From contig NZ_JACHMB010000001.1 in NCBI RefSeq assembly GCF_014204795.1, positions 4,836,001 through 4,900,000 on the forward strand: a stretch of 64,000 nucleotides of DNA, written 5' to 3'. The translations under genes and the position numbers were made by a program. Positions 43,431 to 57,423 of the stretch are shown in pieces. This DNA is from Nonomuraea jabiensis. Its GTDB lineage: Bacteria; Actinomycetota; Actinomycetes; Streptosporangiales; Streptosporangiaceae. The notes beneath the pieces were generated by a model. The model made no database searches and was not told where the DNA came from. It saw only the letters and a list, made by a program, of their open reading frames with translations. Numbering within the stretch: position 1 is the first letter of the stretch; each line of letters starts with the position of its first letter.

Positions 43431-44474
43431 TCACTCCGTTCGGCGGCTCGGTCGCTGGGGTCCGTCGCCTTCCCTCGTCGCTCTGGTCGCTGCGCTCCCG
43501 TCGCTCCTCAGTCCAGGCGACGGCGCTCTCTCGCTCTCATCAAGCACCACCGGCCTCCGTTCCGCCGCGGACTGTGCGAGGGCCAGCGCCAGGCGATGAG
43601 TGCGTAGCGCCTCCCCGTACGGTACGCGTACGTCGGCGTCCTTACCCTGCACCGCGTTGATGAACTCCCGGTCGACGCGCGTCTTCGCCCGGCCGTCGTC
43701 CTCGATCACGCGCTGGCCGTCCACCAGCAGCCGCGTCTCGCTGAGCTCCAGCGCCAGGCCGTCGGCGCACACCTCCAGGCCCACCCGGTGCTTCTGGGCC
43801 AGCAGGCAGGAGGTGGCCAGCAGCCCGGCCGCGCCGTCGGCGAAGCGCAGGACCGCCGCCGTGGCCCGATCCACCTCGCCGTCGCTGTGGTTGGCGGCGG
43901 GGACGGCGTGCACCATCGACACCTCGCCCACCAGGACGCGGGCGAGGTCCAGCACGTGGACCGCCTGCTCGACGATCTGGCCGCCCGACATGCTCGGGTT
44001 CAGCCACCAGGCGACCGGCGGCACCTTGTCCAGCCAGTGGCCCAGGGCGAGCCGTACGGGGCGCTCCGCGAGCAGGTCACGGGCGTGTCCGAGGATGTCG
44101 AGATAACGCCAGTGATGGCCGACCGCGGTCGGCAGCGATCTTCGCTCGATTTCGGACGCGATGATTTCTGCGGTTTGGAGGTCGAGCGAAAGGGGTTTTT
44201 CCACAAAAAACGGTAGATTACACGACAGAACATCATGTTCGGGGGTGCCGTGCGCGAAAGGAGGCACACAGACGTAAACAGCATCGAGACCGCCGGCGCT
44301 GAGTAGGTCGGCATGGTCACCATAGGCGGGGGCGCCGTGCCGGGAGGCCAGAGCCTCGGCCCTGTGGAGATCAATGTCGGCGATTCCCGCGATCGTGACA
44401 TCTGGGAAGCCGGACAGTACATCTGCGTGGCGAGCGGCGACATTTCCGGCACCGATGATGCCGACGCGGGTCAT
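43431..44474 (-). CDS. Gfo/Idh/MocA family oxidoreductase with repeat-derived C-terminus
   Basis: A 347-residue NAD(P)-dependent oxidoreductase. Rossmann motif VGIIGAGNVAARH right after the start, FVEKPLSLD (EKP motif) and the C-terminal alpha/beta domain with GGQIVEQAVHVLDLAR. I place the start at ATG 44474 because the family opens there. The final 30 residues, from about APSPGLRSDG to RRTE, lie beyond the normal family end and are coded by the 67-bp element also found in the permease at 11666. Probably oxidises or reduces a sugar ring carbon. Confidence 0.87.
   Translation of the reverse strand: MTRVGIIGAGNVAARHADVLSGFPDVTIAGIADIDLHRAEALASRHGAPAYGDHADLLSAGGLDAVYVCVPPFAHGTPEHDVLSCNLPFFVEKPLSLDLQTAEIIASEIERRSLPTAVGHHWRYLDILGHARDLLAERPVRLALGHWLDKVPPVAWWLNPSMSGGQIVEQAVHVLDLARVLVGEVSMVHAVPAANHSDGEVDRATAAVLRFADGAAGLLATSCLLAQKHRVGLEVCADGLALELSETRLLVDGQRVIEDDGRAKTRVDREFINAVQGKDADVRVPYGEALRTHRLALALAQSAAERRPVVLDESERAPSPGLRSDGSAATRATREGDGPQRPSRRTE
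43462..43528 (-). repeat. 67-bp TIR element, copy B, inside the Gfo/Idh gene
   Basis: Reverse complement of 11682-11748 with 3 mismatches. Terminal inverted repeats ccgtcgcc and ggcgacgg are intact. It is read in the same protein frame as copy A, adding a Ser/Arg-rich tail to the oxidoreductase. Confidence 0.88.
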
Positions 44475-44582
44475 TGGGGACACATTCCGGCATATGCCAC
44501 ATCTGATCGCCATCAAACAAAGAGGTTCAGAGGCGCATAGATCGGGCAGAAGTCGTGACCTCGTGAGATCGGGGCTTACTGC

Positions 44583-45554
44583 ATGGAGAGAAACCTGCGC
44601 GCCTTGGCCAGAATCCAGGAATGGTACGGTCCGCACTCGAGCACGGCAGCCGAGTGGCCGGTCGACGCCCTGATGCTGGCCAAGGGATCCACCACGGTAA
44701 GTGTCATCCTACCTGCTCGTAACGAAGAAAGCACAGTGGGTGACATCGTCCGTGTGATCCGCCGTGACCTCGTCGAACGGGTTCCACTCGTAGACGAGAT
44801 CCTCGTCGTCGACTCCAACTCGACCGACGCCACCGCCGAACGCGCCCGCGAGGCGGGCGCCCGCGTGGTGGCGCAGAACCAGGTGCTCTCCCACCTGCCG
44901 CCCTTGACGGGCAAGGGGGAGGCGCTGTGGAAGGGGCTGGCCGCCTCAAGGGGCGACATCGTCGTGTTCGTGGACGCCGACCTGCTCGACTTCGGCGCCC
45001 ATTTCGTGTCCGGCCTGGTGGGGCCGCTGCTGGTGGACAGTGACATCAGCTTCGTCAAGGCGACCTACGAACGTCCGTTCACGGGCGAGGACGGCGTGGT
45101 TCGCCGCGCCGCGGGTGGCCGGGTGACCGAGCTGGTCGCCCGACCCTTGATCAACATGTTCTGGCCCGAGCTGGCCGGGTTCGCCCAGCCGCTCGGCGGC
45201 GAGTACGCGGCCAGGCGCGAGGTCCTGGAGCAGGTGCCGTTCGTCACCGAGTACGGCGTGGAGTTCGGCCTCCTCGTCGACCTGCTCCAGCTCGTCGGCC
45301 TGGACGCGATGGCCCAGGTGGACCTGGGCAGCCGTACGCACACGCACCAGTCGATGAGCGCGCTCGGCCGGATGGCCGGGCAGATCATGCTCACCGCCTG
45401 GTCCCGCCTGGAGCGCCAGGGGCGCGTACTGGCGGCTCAGCGGCCCGCGCACACGATGCTGCAGTTCGGCATCGACGGGGCGGACCTGGTGGACGTGGCC
45501 GTGGCGGAGCGACCTCCGCTCGCCTCCCTCGTACAAGAGGAGGATGTGGCATGA
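44583..45554 (+). CDS. gpgS: Glucosyl-3-phosphoglycerate synthase
   Basis: A 323-residue GT81 glycosyltransferase with GT-A fold: SVILPARNEESTVGDIV, VDSNSTDATAE, GKGEALWKGL and the DADL metal motif, then PLGGEYAARR and ELLVDLLQL-like helices, as in mycobacterial GpgS. It joins glucose from a nucleotide sugar to 3-phosphoglycerate, the first step to glucosylglycerate, a compatible solute and precursor of methylglucose polysaccharides. No glucosyl-3-phosphoglycerate phosphatase is encoded here. It overlaps the GT4 gene by 4 bp. Confidence 0.92.
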   Translation: MERNLRALARIQEWYGPHSSTAAEWPVDALMLAKGSTTVSVILPARNEESTVGDIVRVIRRDLVERVPLVDEILVVDSNSTDATAERAREAGARVVAQNQVLSHLPPLTGKGEALWKGLAASRGDIVVFVDADLLDFGAHFVSGLVGPLLVDSDISFVKATYERPFTGEDGVVRRAAGGRVTELVARPLINMFWPELAGFAQPLGGEYAARREVLEQVPFVTEYGVEFGLLVDLLQLVGLDAMAQVDLGSRTHTHQSMSALGRMAGQIMLTAWSRLERQGRVLAAQRPAHTMLQFGIDGADLVDVAVAERPPLASLVQEEDVA

Positions 45555-46666
45555 AAGTCCTGGTCAACGCGGGGCCGTGGCTCGCGGTCCCGCCCCCCGG
45601 CTACGGCGGGATCGAGAACGTCGTGGCCACGCTGGTGCCCGCGCTGCGCGAGCGCGGCGTGGAGGTCGTCCTGGCCTCCGTCGGGTCCAGCGCGCTGGAG
45701 GTGGACGAGCTGATCAGCGTGTACGACGACGGCCAGTTCACCGAGTTGCAGAAGCCGTACAACCAGGTCATGGGCATCGCGCACGCCCACCAGGCCAGGG
45801 TGGCGGCCGAGCTGCGCGCCCGCGACGACATCGACCTCGTCCACGACCACGTCGAGGTGGTCGGGCCGGCGGTCCTGTCGGCGTTCGGCGGGCCGCCCGT
45901 CCTGCACACCCTGCACTGGGACCTGCGCAAGCATCCCGCGTTCTACGGCGCCTTCCCGCCGTCGATCGCGGTCAACGGCGTCTCGGAGTCGCAGCTCGCC
46001 CGCGCCCCCGACGCCCTGCGGGCGGCCTCGCTCGGGGCCGTCTACCTGGCCAGCCCGCTCGCCGACCGCGACCTGCGGGTCGATCGCGGCGAGTACCTGA
46101 TGGTCATGGGCCGGATCTGCGGGCTCAAGGGCCAGCACGTGGCGGCCAGGATCTGCCAGAAGCTGGGGCTCCCGCTGATCCTGGCGGGGCCGGTCAGCGG
46201 CCGGAACACCCCCGCCGAGCTGGACGAAGTGGTCCAGAACCCGTACCACCCGCTGCACAGCCATCCGGACGTCCGCTACCACCTCGACCAGGTGTCCCGT
46301 TACCTCGACGGGGACCTGGTCAGGTGGGTCGGCGCCGTGGGCGGCGAGGCCAGGGACCAGCTCTACGCCAAGGCCAAGGCCGCGCTCTTCCCCATCCAGT
46401 GGGACGAGCCCGGCGGCACGGCCGTCGTCGAGGCGCTCGCGCTCGGGGTGCCGCCGGTCGGGCTGCGCCGCGGCTGCCTGCCCGAGATCATCGACCACGG
46501 CCGCACCGGCTTCCTGGCCGACTCCGAGGAGGAGCTGGCGGAGTGGGTGCTGCGGGTGGACGAGATCGACCCGGAGGAGTGCCGCAGAGAGGCCCGCCGC
46601 CGGTTCTCGCCGTCCGTCATGGCGGAGCGCTACCTGGAGCTGTACGAGGCCGCCACGGCCCGCTGA
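45551..46666 (+). CDS. Glycosyltransferase family 4 protein
   Basis: A 371-residue GT-B enzyme. PPPGYGGIENVVATLV (N-terminal domain), MVMGRICGLKGQHVAARI (domain junction) and the donor-binding DEPGGTAVVEALALGVPPVG with its Glu pair. It is translationally coupled to gpgS (ATGA), so it may extend or modify the glucosylglycerate product, for instance to a di-glycosylglycerate. This role is inferred from coupling only. Confidence 0.88.
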   Translation: MKVLVNAGPWLAVPPPGYGGIENVVATLVPALRERGVEVVLASVGSSALEVDELISVYDDGQFTELQKPYNQVMGIAHAHQARVAAELRARDDIDLVHDHVEVVGPAVLSAFGGPPVLHTLHWDLRKHPAFYGAFPPSIAVNGVSESQLARAPDALRAASLGAVYLASPLADRDLRVDRGEYLMVMGRICGLKGQHVAARICQKLGLPLILAGPVSGRNTPAELDEVVQNPYHPLHSHPDVRYHLDQVSRYLDGDLVRWVGAVGGEARDQLYAKAKAALFPIQWDEPGGTAVVEALALGVPPVGLRRGCLPEIIDHGRTGFLADSEEELAEWVLRVDEIDPEECRREARRRFSPSVMAERYLELYEAATAR

Positions 46667-46687
46667 CCTCGTGCCGCCCTGAAGGGG

Positions 46688-46719
46688 CGCCCGAGCCGGA
46701 TGGGGTGCCGGCTCGGGCG
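46688..46719. terminator. Terminator between the GT4 and USP genes
   Basis: cgcccgagccgg / ccggctcgggcg, a perfect 12-bp stem with an 8-nt loop, between convergent stops at 46666 and 46749. Likely serves both genes. Confidence 0.85.
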
Positions 46720-46748
46720 TCTCGGCGCGCCACGTGTCGGTCGCGGTG

Positions 46749-47543
46749 TCAGGCGAAGCCGCGGGGGAGCACGATGACCGGGCAGGGCGAGGCCCGCAGC
46801 GCCTTCATGGCCAGCTCGCCCAGGAACACCCGGTGCGGCTGCGCGTCCTCGCTGGCCGCGCAGACCAGCAGCTCGCCCGGCAGCCACTCCACATCCGCCA
46901 GCGCGGCGGCCACGTCGTGGCCCTCGGCCACCTCCGACTCCGCCTCGATCCCGGTGGTCTCCCAGGCCAGCCGCACGGCCAGGGCGAGATCGTCCCTGAG
47001 CTTGCCCGGATCGTCCGTGCGCAGGTCGAGGGTGATCAGCCGGAGCGGGATGCCCAGCGCCAGCGCCGCCTGCGCCATCCGTTCGACCGCCTCGTCGCAC
47101 TGCGGCCGGTGCACGTACGCCAGCGTCAGGCGGCCGGGCCCGTCGACCGGGACGTACTGGGCGGGCACCAGCATGACCGCCTCGGACGACAGGTGGAGCA
47201 GGTGGTTGGAGGTGGCGCCGATGGTGATGCGGCCGTGCCGGCCGCCCTCGGCCGAGCCGACCACGATCAGGTCGGCCCTGATGCGGCTGGCCAGCACCGA
47301 CAGCCCGCGTCCCGTGCCCCGGCTCTCGTACGTGAGGTAGCCGGCGGGGATCGAGCCCAGCTCCTCCGCCGCGTGCGCCAGGTTGGCCTGCGCCTCGACC
47401 GCCAGCCCGGGGCTGCCCGGCGGGTAGATCGTGGCGACCGTGAGCTCGCCGCCGGTGACCCGGGTGATCGCGGCGGCCAGGGCCAGGGCGTCGCGCCCGC
47501 CGGGGGCGTTCGTGTAGCCGACGATCACGTGCTCTCCGATCAC
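46749..47543 (-). CDS. Universal stress protein, two tandem USP domains
   Basis: A 264-residue protein with two Usp modules. The first (HVIVGYTNAPGGRDALALAAAI to GSAEGGRHGRITIGATSNHLLHLSSEAVMLVP) has the ATP-binding G-2x-G-9x-G(S/T) pattern; the second ends SPCPVIVLPRGF. GTG at 47543 has GGAGGG 5 nt upstream. Such proteins respond to hypoxia or nutrient stress. It faces away from the PAP2 gene with 231 bp of shared upstream DNA in which I saw no further gene. Confidence 0.9.
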   Translation of the reverse strand: MIGEHVIVGYTNAPGGRDALALAAAITRVTGGELTVATIYPPGSPGLAVEAQANLAHAAEELGSIPAGYLTYESRGTGRGLSVLASRIRADLIVVGSAEGGRHGRITIGATSNHLLHLSSEAVMLVPAQYVPVDGPGRLTLAYVHRPQCDEAVERMAQAALALGIPLRLITLDLRTDDPGKLRDDLALAVRLAWETTGIEAESEVAEGHDVAAALADVEWLPGELLVCAASEDAQPHRVFLGELAMKALRASPCPVIVLPRGFA

Positions 47544-47774
47544 GAATGCCCTCCTACCCGCTCTGAGCTGCGAATACGCGGCCTTGATCCGAACGTTGTA
47601 AACCATCGGAGGCGCAAAGAAGTGGACACCGTGGAGCATCGCCAGGGCCGGTTTGGAGCTGCGGCGCCCACTTCTTTCTTAGGACATTTCCTGACATTCG
47701 ACCTAATGGTCGAGGCATTTGACGGCGGGAGTTCGTAAGGTCATGTCCATTGCCCATTCACGGATTGGACACAC

Positions 47775-50199
<2,425 letters not shown>

Positions 50200-50203
<4 letters not shown>

Positions 50204-50772
50204 GCCCACTCGTGGCGCGCCAGGAACGAGCGGTCGCCCGTGGCGTACTCGTTGAAGGCGGCCTGCACCTCCGCCAGCTCGGGCACCATGGTCCGGATCA
50301 GCGTGCCCTCCTTGTACTCCAGCTCGTAGCCGGGTGACACCTGCAGGAAGTGCCGCCCGAAGTTGACCAGGGCCACGAACGGGTTCTGCGCCGACAGCGT
50401 GGCGAGGACGTCGTGGACCAGGCCGAGGTCCGGGTCGTGGACGACCATGCCGTCGCCCGTGTGGAGCTGCATGCCCTCGTAGACCCCCAGGGGCGCCACG
50501 TTGTGCACCAGGTCGCGCTGAGGGTCGTAGCAGACCAGCCCGTGCGCCCGCGCGATCGTGAACACCTGTGCGGACGTCTCGTCCATCGTGTCCAGGTCCA
50601 TCGTCACCAGCACGTGGCCCGGGTAGGTCGTGACCTCCCCGGGCAGCTCCTTGGCGACGTCGGGCGCCTCCCCCGTCACAGGGGAGTCCCGCTTGACCGC
50701 CAGATAGGTGGCGCGGGCCTGGTCCCTGCTGATGGGCACCGGCTCGTCCCACACCATCAACTCAACGCTCAT
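50200..50772 (-). CDS. Conserved-looking protein of unknown function
   Basis: A 190-residue protein with no signal peptide or membrane segment. ATG at 50772 opens MSVELMVWDEPVPISRDQA. The middle has an alternating pattern (YPGHVLVTMDLDTMDETSAQVFTIARAHGLVCYDPQ) suggesting an alpha/beta fold. I do not recognise the family; the strong third-position GC bias supports coding. It is convergent with the dehydratase gene, sharing a stop-codon CTAG. Confidence 0.7.
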
Positions 50773-50847
50773 CGGTCCATCTTGACGGACGGGCACCGTA
50801 CTCGCGCGACATGGCACCCATGTGCCGGAAAGCCGTGCGGGACAAAG

Positions 50848-51267
50848 TTACGCGGGCTTCTCCGAATCCGGCACCAGCTCGACCGTGCAGGCGGCGCATC
50901 GCCGGGCCTCGGCGGGGATATCGGTGAGGCATTCGGGGCACTGCTTGGTCGTGGCCTCCTTGTGCCGGTCGAGCAGACCGACCAGCCGCGTCATCGGGGC
51001 CACGACCAGCCAGTACACGACAGCGGAGACCATCAGGAAGGTGACGAGGTGGTTGAGGAAGTCGCCGTACTTGAACCGGCTGCCATTGATGGTGAAGGAG
51101 TATTCGGCGAAGTTCGGCTGCCTGCCGCCGGTGACGGCGCCGATCAGCGGGGTGATCAGGTCGGCGACGAGCGCCTGCACCAGGCCGCTGAAGGTGGCGC
51201 CGACGATCACCGCAACGGCGAGTTCGACGATGTTGCCGCGGAGTAAGAACTTCTTGAAGCCACCCAT
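50848..51267 (-). CDS. mscL: Large-conductance mechanosensitive channel with zinc ribbon
   Basis: A 139-residue MscL: FKKFLLRGNIVELAVAVIVG (first pore helix), the periplasmic loop with SFTINGSRFKYGDFLN, second helix FLMVSAVVYWLVVAP, and a cytosolic C-terminal CPEC...CAAC ribbon replacing the usual helix bundle, as in other actinomycetes. It opens on membrane tension in hypo-osmotic shock, fitting the osmolyte genes around it. ATG at 51267; the open frame upstream is the shadow of glgX. Confidence 0.94.
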   Translation of the reverse strand: MGGFKKFLLRGNIVELAVAVIVGATFSGLVQALVADLITPLIGAVTGGRQPNFAEYSFTINGSRFKYGDFLNHLVTFLMVSAVVYWLVVAPMTRLVGLLDRHKEATTKQCPECLTDIPAEARRCAACTVELVPDSEKPA

Positions 51268-51426
51268 GGCACCACCACGTAGCCAGGATCGGCCCCGGCA
51301 AACCATGCTTCGAGCCCTGGCACCGTTCAACTGGAATAACGACCTGGTGAGGGTGGGAAGGAACAAAGCGGCTTGTCCGGGTGAGCGGGGGAACGGAACA
51401 TGGGGAGAGACCGCAAGGGAGCCTCG

Positions 51427-53512
<2,086 letters not shown>

Positions 53513-53520
<8 letters not shown>

Positions 53521-55642
53521 GCCGGCCTCCACCTACCGGGTGCAGCTGACCCCCGACTTCGGCTTCGCCCAGGTGGCCGAGATCGCCGGCTACCTGCGCG
53601 ACCTCGGCGTGAGCCACGTCTACCTGTCGCCGATCCTGCAGGCCACGCCGGAGTCGCGGCACGGCTACGACGTCACCGACCACTCCAGGATCAGGGAGGA
53701 GTTCGGCGGGGCGTCGGGGTTCAGGGAGATGGCGCAGCAGCTCGCCGCCCATGACCTGGGCATCGTGGTGGACATCGTGCCCAACCACATGAACACGGTC
53801 AACGCGCAGTTCTGGTCCGTGCTCAAGGACGGGCCCGCCTCGCCGTACGCGAGCTGGTTCGACATCGACTGGCAGGACGGGAAGGTCGCGCTGCCCGTGC
53901 TCGGCGACGACACCGAGCCGTACGTGCACGGCGACGTGGTGCGCTACCACGGGCACACCTACCCCTATCCCGGCCACTACCGGCTGGTCGACTGGCGCGA
54001 GGGGCCCGGCTACCGGCGCTTCTTCGACGTGTCCTCCTTAATCGGCCTGCGGGTGGAGGATCCGTCGGTGTTTTTCGCCACGCACGAGGTGATCTTCTGG
54101 CTGCTCGACGAGGGGCTGGTGGACGGGCTGCGGGTCGACCACCCCGACGGGCTGGCCGACCCGCGGGGCTACCTGGAACGGCTGCGCGCCAGGGCGGGCG
54201 AGACCTGGACCGTGGTCGAGAAGATCCTCATCGGGCCCGAGCGGCTGCCGAGCGACTGGCCCTGCGACGGCACCAGTGGCTACGACGTGCTCAACCGGGT
54301 GAACGGGCTCTTCGTCGATCCCGACGGCAAGGCTCCACTCGTCCAGCTTTTTGCCGACATGACCGGGCAACCTTCCGAGTACCGGCCCGTGATGGCGCAG
54401 TCCAAGCGCGAGGTGATCGACCTGTTCTTCGGCGCCGAGGTCGCCCGCCTGGCCAGGGCCGCCGCGCAGGACCCCGCCGCCGTGCGCGAGCTGCTCGCCG
54501 CGATGCCGGTCTACCGCGCCTACGTGGTGCCCGGCGAGCCGCCGCCGCCCGAGTCCGTCGAGATCGTCGAGCTGGCCGCCGAGGCGTGCTCGCCCGCCGT
54601 GCTGCCGCTGGCCCGCGAGGTCCTGTACGGCTCGGACGAGGCGATCGTACGGTTCCAGCAGGCGTGCGGGCCCGTCATGGCCAAGGGCGTGGAGGACACG
54701 GCGCTCTACCGGTGGTATCCGCTGGCGTGTCTCAACGAGGTGGGCGGGGAGCCGGACGCGTTCGGGGTGACGGTGGAGGACTTCCACGACTTCTGCGCCG
54801 AGCTGCGGCCGTACACGATGACCACGCTGTCCACGCACGACACGAAGCGGTCGGAGGACGTGCGGGCGCGGCTGTCGGTGCTGTCGGAGCTGCCCGAGGA
54901 GTGGGCCGCCGCGGTGGCGTCGTGGTCGGCCTCGGTGCGCTTCGATCCCCATCTGGACTATCTGGGCTGGCAGAACCTCATGGCGGCCTGGCCGATCTCG
55001 GTCGAGCGGTTCACGGAGTACCTGCTCAAGGCGGCTCGGGAGGCCAAGACCGCCATTTCCTGGATAAATCCGGATCCGTCCTATGAGCGTGGATTGCGGG
55101 AGTTCGCGGCGGCGGCGGTGCGGCAGCCGGTCGGCGAGTTCACCGCGCGGATCGAGCCCTATGCCATGTCCAACTCGCTCGGGGCCAAGCTCGTGCAGCT
55201 CATGATGCCGGGAGTGCCCGATGTGTACCAGGGCAACGAGACGACCGACTTCTCGCTGGTCGATCCGGACAACCGGCGGCCGGTGACGTACCCCCGCAAA
55301 CCCGAGACCGCGTGGGACGCGGCCAAGCTGCTGGTGACGACGCAGGCGCTGCGGCTGCGCCGCCGTCTCGGGGGAGCGGCGCCGTACCGGCCGCTGTGGG
55401 CGGAGGGGCCGGCGGCGTCGCACGTGATCGCCTTCGCCCGCGGGGAACGGCCGCAGGCCGTCGCGGTCGCCACCCGGCTTCCCGTGCGCCTGGCCCGGTG
55501 CGGATGGGGCTCCACGTCCCTGACGCTCCCCGGCGGGACCTGGCGGGACCTGCTCACCGGCGGCCTGTACACGGGGCGGATCCCGCTCGCGCACCTGCTC
55601 GGTCAGTATCCGGTCTCACTGCTGGAGCGACATGATCTTTGA
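53513..55642 (+). CDS. treY: Malto-oligosyltrehalose synthase
   Basis: A 709-residue GH13 subfamily 26 enzyme. The N-terminal TYRVQLTPDFGFAQVAEIAGYL is diagnostic, with DIVPNHMNT, GLRVDHPDG (catalytic Asp), IVEK-type Glu in TVVEKIL, and TMTTLSTHDTKRSEDVRAR. It converts the reducing end of maltodextrins to a trehalosyl unit. GTG at 53513 overlaps the glgX stop by 8 bp and gives the family start; GTG at 53495 is possible but lacks a well-placed RBS. Coupled to treZ. Confidence 0.94.
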
Positions 55643-57344
55643 GGTCTGGGCACCGAGGGCCACGGCTGTCGAACTGCTCGCCGCGGGCGGGCTCCACGCG
55701 ATGTCGCGCGGGGAGGGGGGCTGGTGGTCGGTCGAGGTGGCGGGGGCCTCGCACGGCACGCGGTACGCGTACCAGGTGGACGGCGGCGGGCCGTACCCGG
55801 ACCCGCGGTCGCGGCGGCAGCCGGAGGGGATCTTCGGGCCGAGCGCCGTGTACGAGCACGCTCGCTTCACCTGGTCCGACCACGAGTGGAAGGGCCGCGA
55901 CCTGCGCGGGGCGGTGATCTACGAGCTGCACGTGGGGACGTTCACGCCGGAGGGGACGTTCTCGGCGGCCATCGAGAAGCTGCCGCACCTGGTGGAGCTG
56001 TCGGTCGACTTCGTCGAGGTCATGCCGGTCGCGCCGGTGCCCGGGGGGCGGAACTGGGGTTATGACGGGGTGGATCTGTACGCCGTCAACGAGACGTACG
56101 GGGGGCCTGACGGGCTCAAGTCGTTCGTGGACGCGTGCCATCGGGCCGGGATCGGGGTCATCCTGGACGTCGTCTACAACCATCTCGGCCCGTCGGGGAA
56201 CTTCCTGCACCCCTTCGCCCCCTATTTTTCCGGATTTAAGGGCAGTTATTGGGGCGATGCGGTCAATCTGGACGGGCCGGGCTCCGACGAGGTGCGGCGG
56301 TACTTCATCGGCAACGCGGTGCAGTGGCTGCGCGACTACCACATCGACGGGCTGCGGCTGGACGCCGTGCACGCGCTGCACGACCGCCGCGCCGAGCACC
56401 TGCTGGCGGAGCTGTCGGCGGAGGTGGACGCGCTGGCCTGCTCCCTCGGCCGCCCGCTGTCCCTGATCGCCGAGTCCGACCTGAACGACCCGCGCATGGT
56501 GCGCTCGCTCGACGCCGGCGGCCTGGGCATGACCGCCCAGTGGTGCGACGACATCCACCACGCCCTGCACTGCGCGGTGAGCGGGGAGTCCCACGGCTAC
56601 TACGCCGACTTCGCCGCCCTGCCGGCGCTGGCCAAGGTGCTGACCTCGGGCGTGCTCCACGACGGCACCTACTCCTCCTTCCGCGACCGCGCCCACGGCC
56701 GTCCCTTCACGGGCGTACCCGGCCACCGGCTGGTCGCCTGCCTCCAGAACCACGACCAGATCGGCAACCGCCCCGGCGGCGACCGCCTGCCCCTCCCCGC
56801 ACTCAAGCTGGGCGCGGGCCTCCTGCTGACCTCGCCGTTCACGCCCATGCTGTTCATGGGGGAGGAGTGGGGGGCGCGCTCGCCGTTCCTGTTCTTCTCC
56901 GACCACGTGGAGCCCGAGCTGCGGGAGAGCGAGGCGGCGCGCCGGGAGCGGGAGTTCGAGGGGTTCGGGTACGCCTGGGACGCGCCCGACCCGTCGGACG
57001 AGGACACGTTCCTGCGCTCGAAACTGGACTGGAGCGAGGTGAAGGAGGAGGAGAACTGGTCGCTGCTGTGCTGGTACCGCGACCTGATCGCCCTGCGCAA
57101 GGCGTTGCCCGAGCTGTCGGACCCGCGTATGGAGCGGGTCAGGGTGGAGGTGGATCCGCTGGGGAAGTGGCTGGTGATGTGGCGGGGGTCGCTGGCGGTG
57201 GCGGTGAACTTCGCCCAGGAGTCGGCCACGGTGCCGGTGCCCTCGGGGACGGTGCTGCTGGCCTCGGACGACCCGGTCATGGCGGACGGCGAGTCCCTGC
57301 GCCTCCCGGCCCAATCCATGGCCATCTGCAAGCCCCACCCATAG
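55632..57344 (+). CDS. treZ: Malto-oligosyltrehalose trehalohydrolase
   Basis: A 570-residue GH13 subfamily 10 enzyme: FEVWAPRATAVELL (CBM48-like), VIYELHVGTFTPEGTF, DVVYNHLGPSGN, GLRLDAVHAL with catalytic Asp, LIAESDLND with Glu and LQNHDQIGNR. It cleaves trehalose from the end of maltooligosyltrehalose, completing the glycogen-to-trehalose route. It overlaps treY by 11 bp. A hairpin follows the stop. Confidence 0.95.
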   Translation: MIFEVWAPRATAVELLAAGGLHAMSRGEGGWWSVEVAGASHGTRYAYQVDGGGPYPDPRSRRQPEGIFGPSAVYEHARFTWSDHEWKGRDLRGAVIYELHVGTFTPEGTFSAAIEKLPHLVELSVDFVEVMPVAPVPGGRNWGYDGVDLYAVNETYGGPDGLKSFVDACHRAGIGVILDVVYNHLGPSGNFLHPFAPYFSGFKGSYWGDAVNLDGPGSDEVRRYFIGNAVQWLRDYHIDGLRLDAVHALHDRRAEHLLAELSAEVDALACSLGRPLSLIAESDLNDPRMVRSLDAGGLGMTAQWCDDIHHALHCAVSGESHGYYADFAALPALAKVLTSGVLHDGTYSSFRDRAHGRPFTGVPGHRLVACLQNHDQIGNRPGGDRLPLPALKLGAGLLLTSPFTPMLFMGEEWGARSPFLFFSDHVEPELRESEAARREREFEGFGYAWDAPDPSDEDTFLRSKLDWSEVKEEENWSLLCWYRDLIALRKALPELSDPRMERVRVEVDPLGKWLVMWRGSLAVAVNFAQESATVPVPSGTVLLASDDPVMADGESLRLPAQSMAICKPHP

Positions 57345-57369
57345 ACGGGCGGTCCCCCTGTCGGGTCGG

Positions 57370-57404
57370 CCGAGTCGGGTATGGCGCGCGCCCACCCGAC
57401 TCGG
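57370..57404. terminator. Bidirectional terminator after treZ
   Basis: ccgagtcgggt / acccgactcgg, an 11-bp perfect stem with a 13-nt GC-rich loop that can be extended beyond a 4-nt bulge by gtcggg / cccgac. It lies between the convergent stops at 57344 and 57424. Confidence 0.8.
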
Positions 57405-57423
57405 CCCGACACGGACCAACAGG

